From Pseudarthrobacter sulfonivorans (GTDB lineage Bacteria; Actinomycetota; Actinomycetes; Actinomycetales; Micrococcaceae), in assembly GCF_024391045.1 (NCBI RefSeq), contig NZ_JANFCZ010000003.1, positions 62,001 to 126,000 of the forward strand: a stretch of DNA of 64,000 bases, read 5' to 3'. The position numbers and the translations under genes are program-made. The notes under the pieces are model-generated. The model was not told where the DNA came from. It saw only the letters and a list, made by a program, of their open reading frames with translations, and ran no database searches. The number at the start of each line of letters is the position of its first letter. Positions within the stretch are counted from its first letter, which is position 1. Shown piece by piece: positions 59,830 to 64,000 of the stretch.

Positions 59830-60542
59830 GCATGGCAGCTCGCGGGGGTGCCTCGCCTGAACAGGGGGTGCCGGACCGGGTGGTGCAGGGCGGCGTGCTG
59901 CCGGAAAACACAGCACCGCGGCTGGTGCTCGCCACCCACAACAAGGGCAAGCTTCGGGAACTCCGCGAACTCCTGCGCGGTCAGGTTCCCGGGCTCGACG
60001 TCGATACGCAGGTGGTGGACGCCGCTGCGGCAGGTGCCCCCGACGTCGTCGAGACGGGCGTGACGTTCGCCGAGAATTCGCTGCTGAAGGCGAGGGCGGT
60101 GGCGGAGGCCACCGGTCTGGTGTCCATCGCGGACGATTCTGGCCTGGCCGTGGACGTCCTCGGCGGGGCGCCCGGGATTTTTTCGGCACGGTGGGCCGGG
60201 CGGCACGGCGATGATGCCGCCAACCTCAGGCTCCTGCTCGACCAGCTCTCCGACGTACCGGACGCGCACCGCGGCGCGGCCTTCGTCTGCGCTGCGGCGC
60301 TGGCCGTTCCGTCGGCAGGCGGCAGCGGACACGAGGTGGTGGAATACGGCCAGCTCGAGGGCATCCTGCTGCGCGAGCCGCGCGGTGACGGCGGCTTCGG
60401 CTATGACCCTGTCCTCCAGCCGGTGGGCGAGGACCGCAGCTGCGCCGAGCTCCTGCCGGCAGAGAAGAACGCCATCAGCCATCGCGGTAAGGCCTTCCGG
60501 GCTCTCCTGCCTGCGATCGTCGAGGCCCTGGCCCGCCGGTAG
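59826..60542 (+). CDS. rdgB: Non-canonical purine NTP pyrophosphatase
   Basis: RdgB/HAM1-family ITPase removing dITP and XTP, 238 aa. Seen: [14 protein letters not shown] near residue 34, [41 protein letters not shown] and the C-terminal [10 protein letters not shown] and ISHRGKAF. The first 30 residues are extra; GTG at 59826 is supported by overlap with rph. Ends before a strong hairpin. Confidence 0.94.
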   Translation: MSMAARGGASPEQGVPDRVVQGGVLPENTAPRLVLATHNKGKLRELRELLRGQVPGLDVDTQVVDAAAAGAPDVVETGVTFAENSLLKARAVAEATGLVSIADDSGLAVDVLGGAPGIFSARWAGRHGDDAANLRLLLDQLSDVPDAHRGAAFVCAAALAVPSAGGSGHEVVEYGQLEGILLREPRGDGGFGYDPVLQPVGEDRSCAELLPAEKNAISHRGKAFRALLPAIVEALARR

Positions 60543-60570
60543 CGGCGGGGCCCACACCCGCGACCGGGAC

Positions 60571-60608
60571 GACTAAGGGAGCCACACACCTGGGTGGCTC
60601 CCTTAGTC
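60571..60608. terminator. Hairpin between convergent rdgB and the DedA gene
   Basis: Perfect 15-bp stem GACTAAGGGAGCCAC with 8-nt loop, followed on the plus strand by ATTTCC. Fits a terminator for rdgB and a shared barrier with the opposing gene. Confidence 0.75.
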
Positions 60609-60643
60609 ATTTCCGGAGTCCGCGCGGAGATTGTCCCGGGATC

Positions 60644-61429
60644 TCAGTCCAGGTTGGTTTTGCGTTCCTCCACGGGCTCGTGCTCTTCGATGAATTCGTC
60701 CACGGGATCCGTGCCGAAGCGGGCCGCCTGGCGCTTCGCGGACATGCCCCGGAGAACCTCGATGGCGATCGGTACCACGGAAACCAGCACGATGGCGATG
60801 AAGATGATGTCAATGTTGTTGCCCACCCAGCTGAACTGGCCCAGCCAGGCACCCAGGAGCGTGACGCCGCCGCCCCACAGCACGGCGCCGATGACGTTGT
60901 AGAGGAAGAATTTCTTCTTGTCCATCTGTGCCACGCCCACGATGACGGGCACGAAGGTCCTGATGATGGGGACAAAACGCGCCAGGATCAGTGCCTTGCC
61001 GCCGTGCTTTTCGAAGAACGCGTGCGCGCTCTCCACGTTCTCGCGCTTGAAGAGCCTGGACTCGGGCTTGTTGAAGATGGCGGGCCCGGCCTTGGAACCG
61101 ATCAGATAGCCGGCCTGGTTCCCGAGGATGGCAGCCACGATGATCAGGGCGCACATGCCCCACAGGTTGAATTTGATGGCGCCGGTGGACACCAGCAGGC
61201 CCGCGGTGAACAGCATCGAATCACCGGGCAGGAAGAATCCCACCAGGAGGCCTGTTTCGGCGAACACAATGGCGCAGACCACCAGGACCACCCAGGGCCC
61301 GAGCGGCGAGTCGCGAAGGAAGACATCGGGGTTCAGCCAGTCGGGCAGGAACGAGGCCAGCTGTGGCTGGACGGGTCCTGCACCGCCCAGCATGGGCACG
61401 GCAAGGTCGCTGATCGCATGAAAGTTCAC
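60644..61429 (-). CDS. DedA family membrane protein
   Basis: 261 aa with about five helices. DedA/SNARE-associated motifs: VFAETGLLVGFFLPGDSMLF with the reentrant-loop glutamate, GNQAGYLIGSKAG, and FFEKHGGKALILARFVPIIRTFVPVIVGVA carrying the conserved F-xRF-xPxxR. DedA proteins are implicated in lipid-carrier recycling. GTG at 61429 fixed by a -10 box 6 nt upstream. C-terminal 40 residues are charged. Confidence 0.9.
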   Translation of the reverse strand: MNFHAISDLAVPMLGGAGPVQPQLASFLPDWLNPDVFLRDSPLGPWVVLVVCAIVFAETGLLVGFFLPGDSMLFTAGLLVSTGAIKFNLWGMCALIIVAAILGNQAGYLIGSKAGPAIFNKPESRLFKRENVESAHAFFEKHGGKALILARFVPIIRTFVPVIVGVAQMDKKKFFLYNVIGAVLWGGGVTLLGAWLGQFSWVGNNIDIIFIAIVLVSVVPIAIEVLRGMSAKRQAARFGTDPVDEFIEEHEPVEERKTNLD

Positions 61430-61435
61430 CTCCCT

Positions 61436-61441
61436 AGGGTA
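61436..61441 (-). promoter_or_regulatory. -10 box of the DedA gene (leaderless start)
   Basis: TACCCT on the minus strand, 6 nt, then GTG at 61429. Confidence 0.5.
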
Positions 61442-61528
61442 CTGGACCAACGTGACAGCACGTCCGCCGGGCAGGTGATATCCGCGACAGGGCCGCCCCG
61501 GTGACAGGGGAACGGCCCTGCCCGGCGG

Positions 61529-61534
61529 TAAAGT
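61529..61534 (+). promoter_or_regulatory. -10 box of the exonuclease gene (leaderless start)
   Basis: TAAAGT, 7 nt, then GTG at 61542. Confidence 0.55.
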
Positions 61535-61541
61535 ATGGGCC

Positions 61542-62555
61542 GTGGGACTGGACTTTACGGCGATCGATTTCGAAACGGCCAATGGCTTCCGGGGCTCGCC
61601 GTGCGCGGTGGGTCTGACGAAGGTCCGGGGCGGACGCGTTGTGGAGGAAGCATCCTGGCTGATGCGGCCGCCCGCAAACCACGACCACTTCGACTTCCAC
61701 AACGTCCGGATCCACGGGATCCGCTCCGAGGACGTTGCCGGCCTTCCCCGCTTCGGTGAGCTGTTCCCGGAGATCGGTGCTTTCATCGGCGGCGACATCC
61801 TGGCCGCCCACAACGCCGCCTTTGACCTGGGCGTGATCCGTTCCGGCCTTGAGGTGTCAGGCCTCGCCGGTCCGGCCTACGAATACGTCTGCACCGTGAT
61901 GCTGTCCCGGCGCTGTTATTCACTGGTGTCCAACTCGCTGCCGTTCGCAGCCGAGGAAGCCGGCGTTCCGCTGGTCAACCATCACGATGCCGCCGAGGAC
62001 GCACGGGCCTGTGCCGGCATCCTGATCGACATCGCGGCGCGCAACAATGCCAACAGCATTGCCGAGTTGTATCTTTCGCTGGGCCTCGAGCTGCCCCGGC
62101 AGGACTCCTTCGACCCGGCGTACGACGAGCTATCCAAACCCAGCCTCGCCGCACTCTCCGGCCCTGCGGCCTGCCGCAGCGGAGCGCCCGTGCGCCCTTT
62201 TCTGTCCGGCTGGCCGGAGGAAGGTGCCAACCCCCTCCCGAACGCCGACGCCGAGCCCTCCCACCCGCTGTACGGCCAGACAGTGGTCTTCACCGGGCAG
62301 CTGGCCATGGCCCGGCCGGAGGCGAAAGTGCGATCGGCCGAGCTGGGTGCCCGGCCGGAAAGCCGGGTGACCGCGCGTACCACCGTGCTGGTGGTGGGCG
62401 ACGGTTTTGTGGCCTCGGACCTGCGGTCCGGGCGGCTCACGGGCAAGGCCCGGCGTGTCCTGGAGCTCCACGACCGTGGCCAGCCCATTGAGGTTCTGTC
62501 CGAAGGGGAGTTCCTGCAGATGGTGGGCGGCTACGCCGGCGCCGCGGCAGTATAG
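61542..62555 (+). CDS. DEDDh 3'-5' exonuclease with C-terminal BRCT domain
   Basis: 337 aa. The DnaQ-like exonuclease has Asp9 and Glu11 (AIDFETANG), HNAAFD, and HDAAEDARA with the His-Asp of the DEDDh set. A Pro-rich linker (200-245) leads to a BRCT-like domain at about 248-335 (LYGQTVVFTGQLAMARPEA, TARTTVLVVGDG, KARRVLELHDRGQPIEVLSEGEFLQMV). This matches actinobacterial stand-alone DnaQ-BRCT proteins, probably in DNA repair rather than the replisome. Confidence 0.9.
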   Translation: MGLDFTAIDFETANGFRGSPCAVGLTKVRGGRVVEEASWLMRPPANHDHFDFHNVRIHGIRSEDVAGLPRFGELFPEIGAFIGGDILAAHNAAFDLGVIRSGLEVSGLAGPAYEYVCTVMLSRRCYSLVSNSLPFAAEEAGVPLVNHHDAAEDARACAGILIDIAARNNANSIAELYLSLGLELPRQDSFDPAYDELSKPSLAALSGPAACRSGAPVRPFLSGWPEEGANPLPNADAEPSHPLYGQTVVFTGQLAMARPEAKVRSAELGARPESRVTARTTVLVVGDGFVASDLRSGRLTGKARRVLELHDRGQPIEVLSEGEFLQMVGGYAGAAAV

Positions 62556-62611
62556 GGAAGCGCCCCGGTTCATCCGGCGCAACAAATCTTCCCAGCAGCG
62601 GGGCCGGCTCC

Positions 62612-62617
62612 TAGCCT
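62612..62617 (+). promoter_or_regulatory. -10 box of the DUF4395 gene (leaderless start)
   Basis: TAGCCT, 6 nt, then ATG at 62624. Confidence 0.55.
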
Positions 62618-62623
62618 TGCAGG

Positions 62624-63142
62624 ATGAGCCAACCTATGCACGGCCGCGGCAGCGGTATCAGCTGGTCTGCTGTGTTTGCCTTTCCCAATCCGGTTAATGA
62701 GTACGCAGCCCGGATCACCGCGGGGCTGGTGGTGCTGCTAGCCGGCGCCACTTTGCTGACCGGTTCGGGCTGGGGGCTCGTCCTGATCGCTGCGGGGTTC
62801 TGGCTGCGGGTACTTTTCGGGCCGCGCTTTTCGCCGCTGGCGCTGCTGTCCGTCAAACTCCTCGCTCCGCGGCTGGGCCGCGCCCGCCTGGTGCCCGGGC
62901 CGCCCAAGCGTTTTGCGCAGGGCATGGGCACCGTGGTCTCCAGCACTGCCCTTCTGCTGTTTGCCGCCGGCGCCGCCCCTGCCGCCTGGATTGCGCTGGC
63001 GGTCCTCATCGCGGCGGCCTCCCTGGAAGCCTTTGCCGGATTCTGCCTGGGGTGCGTGATCTTTGGTGTCCTGCAGCGCCGGGGCGTGATCCCGGCGGAC
63101 ATCTGCGAGGCCTGCAACAACGTGGCCCTCAGGCGGTCGTAA
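62624..63142 (+). CDS. DUF4395 membrane protein
   Basis: 172 aa with four membrane helices in two pairs (ITAGLVVLLAGATLLTG; LLLFAAGAAPAAWIALAVL onwards). Family hallmarks are FPNPVNEYAARITAG, GPRFSPLALLSVKLLAPRLG and the cysteine pairs CLGC and CEAC at the C-terminus. Members often sit beside thioredoxin-like or sulfurtransferase genes, though not here. Function unknown. Its last 14 nt overlap the convergent ADP-ribosylglycohydrolase gene. Confidence 0.88.
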   Translation: MSQPMHGRGSGISWSAVFAFPNPVNEYAARITAGLVVLLAGATLLTGSGWGLVLIAAGFWLRVLFGPRFSPLALLSVKLLAPRLGRARLVPGPPKRFAQGMGTVVSSTALLLFAAGAAPAAWIALAVLIAAASLEAFAGFCLGCVIFGVLQRRGVIPADICEACNNVALRRS

Positions 63143-64000
63143 CCCCCACCAGCAGATCGGCCATGCCCCGGATGACCTCAGGGGCCTCGAGGGCGTCGAG
63201 CCATTCCGGGGGCAGGGCCTGCTCGCCGTAAAAGGCGCCCAGGATGTTGCCGGCGATGGAACCCGTGGAGTCGCTGTCGCCGCTGTGGTTGACTGCCAGC
63301 GCCACGGCCGCCCGGAAATGGTCTGCGGGCGATGCCCCGGAGTCCCTGCGTGGTGCGGTGGCCAGGACCGCGTAAAGCCCGACGGCGAACGCTTCCTCTG
63401 CCACCCAGCCCTCGCCGAGTTCGCGCACGAGTTCCTCCGGCGCGAGGACGCCACCTTCCGCATGGCGGATCGCTGCTTCGAGGCGTGCCGGGAGCTCTGC
63501 CGCCACTTCCTCCAGCCCGCGCACCTCCTCCAGGACCGCCGTCGCCGCTTCCTGCAGGCCGGCGCCGGACACCAGCAGGTGGATGAGCAGGCTGAAGCCG
63601 CCGGCACTCTGCCGCGCGGACGGATGGCCATGGGTCAGGGAGGCGGCATCCGCACTCAACTTGTAGACGGCGTCGGACGCGATATGGGGAATCAGGCCAA
63701 AGGGCGCTGAGCGCATCACGGTTCCGCAGCCCTTCGAGTCCGGGTTCACCGGCCGGTAGACCGTACCCATCTCGCCGGTGGCCAGGCCGCTGAGGCAGGC
63801 GTTCCCCGGGGCCCTGCGGTGCCGCAGCACCTCGTTGCCGTCGATCCAGCGCTTCGGCTGCACCGGGGCGGACGACGGCACCGGCACCCCCTGGGTGTCC
63901 AGCCAGCGCAGGTACGCCAGCCACACGCACGCATTCACGTCCGCGCCCACGCCGTCATTGGCCCATTCCAGCGCCTCCACCAGGCCGTCCACCGTGTACA
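63129..64000 (-). CDS. ADP-ribosylglycohydrolase family protein, 5' end outside window
   Basis: At least 290 aa of a DraG/ARH-type hydrolase that removes ADP-ribose from protein or nucleic acid. Seen: the C-terminal metal-binding DSDSTGSIAGNILGAFYG, GCGTVMRSAPFGLIP and THGHPSARQSAGGFSLLIH. The frame is open to the window edge (..YTVDGLVEALEWAND), so the N-terminal metal motif lies beyond 64000 and the GTG at 63992 is internal. Confidence 0.88.
   Translation of the reverse strand, partial: YTVDGLVEALEWANDGVGADVNACVWLAYLRWLDTQGVPVPSSAPVQPKRWIDGNEVLRHRRAPGNACLSGLATGEMGTVYRPVNPDSKGCGTVMRSAPFGLIPHIASDAVYKLSADAASLTHGHPSARQSAGGFSLLIHLLVSGAGLQEAATAVLEEVRGLEEVAAELPARLEAAIRHAEGGVLAPEELVRELGEGWVAEEAFAVGLYAVLATAPRRDSGASPADHFRAAVALAVNHSGDSDSTGSIAGNILGAFYGEQALPPEWLDALEAPEVIRGMADLLVGVTTA

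Overview
This is a high-GC, gene-dense stretch of an actinobacterial chromosome. It carries the NucS mismatch-repair endonuclease, a Rho factor with a long basic N-terminal insert, ClpS followed by a DUF2017 gene, many GTG/TTG starts and many start-proximal TANNNT boxes. Protein wording and gene content fit an Arthrobacter/Pseudarthrobacter-type Micrococcaceae; that placement is inference from recall, not from a database search. From argS to rdgB the gene order broadly follows the Mycobacterium tuberculosis Rv1292-Rv1341 region (argS-lysA-hom-thrC-thrB-rho-prfA-prmC-tsaC-wecA-atp-DUF2550 ... nucS ... ybbN ... pncB-clpS-DUF2017 ... murI-MBL-rph-rdgB), with lineage-specific insertions. I saw no rRNA, prophage, transposase or CRISPR array.

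Layout. 1-7.2 kb: alcohol dehydrogenase and HIT protein; on the other strand a protealysin-like M4 protease, its emfourin-type inhibitor and the helicase HrpA. 7.3 kb: tRNA-Arg(CCG) with an intrinsic terminator. 7.5-10.4 kb (minus): a three-gene flavin electron-transfer operon (FMN-binding lipoprotein, ApbE flavin transferase, NqrB/RnfD-like membrane domain fused to a flavin reductase). 10.5-17.1 kb: argS, lysA and the threonine genes hom-thrC-thrB. 17.4-25.4 kb: rho, prfA, prmC, tsaC and three envelope-polysaccharide genes (WecG-like, GT2, WecA-like). 25.5-33.5 kb: two AtpI/AtpZ-like genes and atpBEFHAGDC. 33.5-37.7 kb: DUF2550, a membrane esterase and a large aminoacyl-lipid synthase, resembling the actinobacterial alanyl-lipid system. 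37.8-40.6 kb (minus): luciferase-like monooxygenase, MarR regulator, FMN reductase, cold-shock protein. 40.9-51.6 kb: nucS with a divergent zinc-motif gene, a hydrolase, an AI-2E-type permease, an unrecognised membrane protein, YbbN-like co-chaperone, old yellow enzyme, an ABC exporter and nagB. 51.7-56.5 kb: DUF3039-helicase pair, pncA-pncB, and clpS-DUF2017 across a three-copy 59-bp repeat. 57.2-64 kb: murI, MBL hydrolase, rph, rdgB, DedA protein, exonuclease-BRCT protein, DUF4395 protein and a truncated ADP-ribosylglycohydrolase.

Points that most deserve attention: the flavin operon, with a non-canonical FMN acceptor motif and an ApbE lacking an export signal; the protease-inhibitor pair; the esterase/aminoacyl-lipid synthase pair with a degenerate rhomboid-like N-terminus; a 114-bp nested palindrome between rho and prfA where rpmE often lies; the 59-bp tandem repeat between pncB and clpS; and about a dozen genes whose TANNNT -10 box lies 6-7 nt before the start codon, which predicts leaderless mRNAs and settles several start sites. 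All functional calls come from reading motifs by eye; no alignment or search was run.
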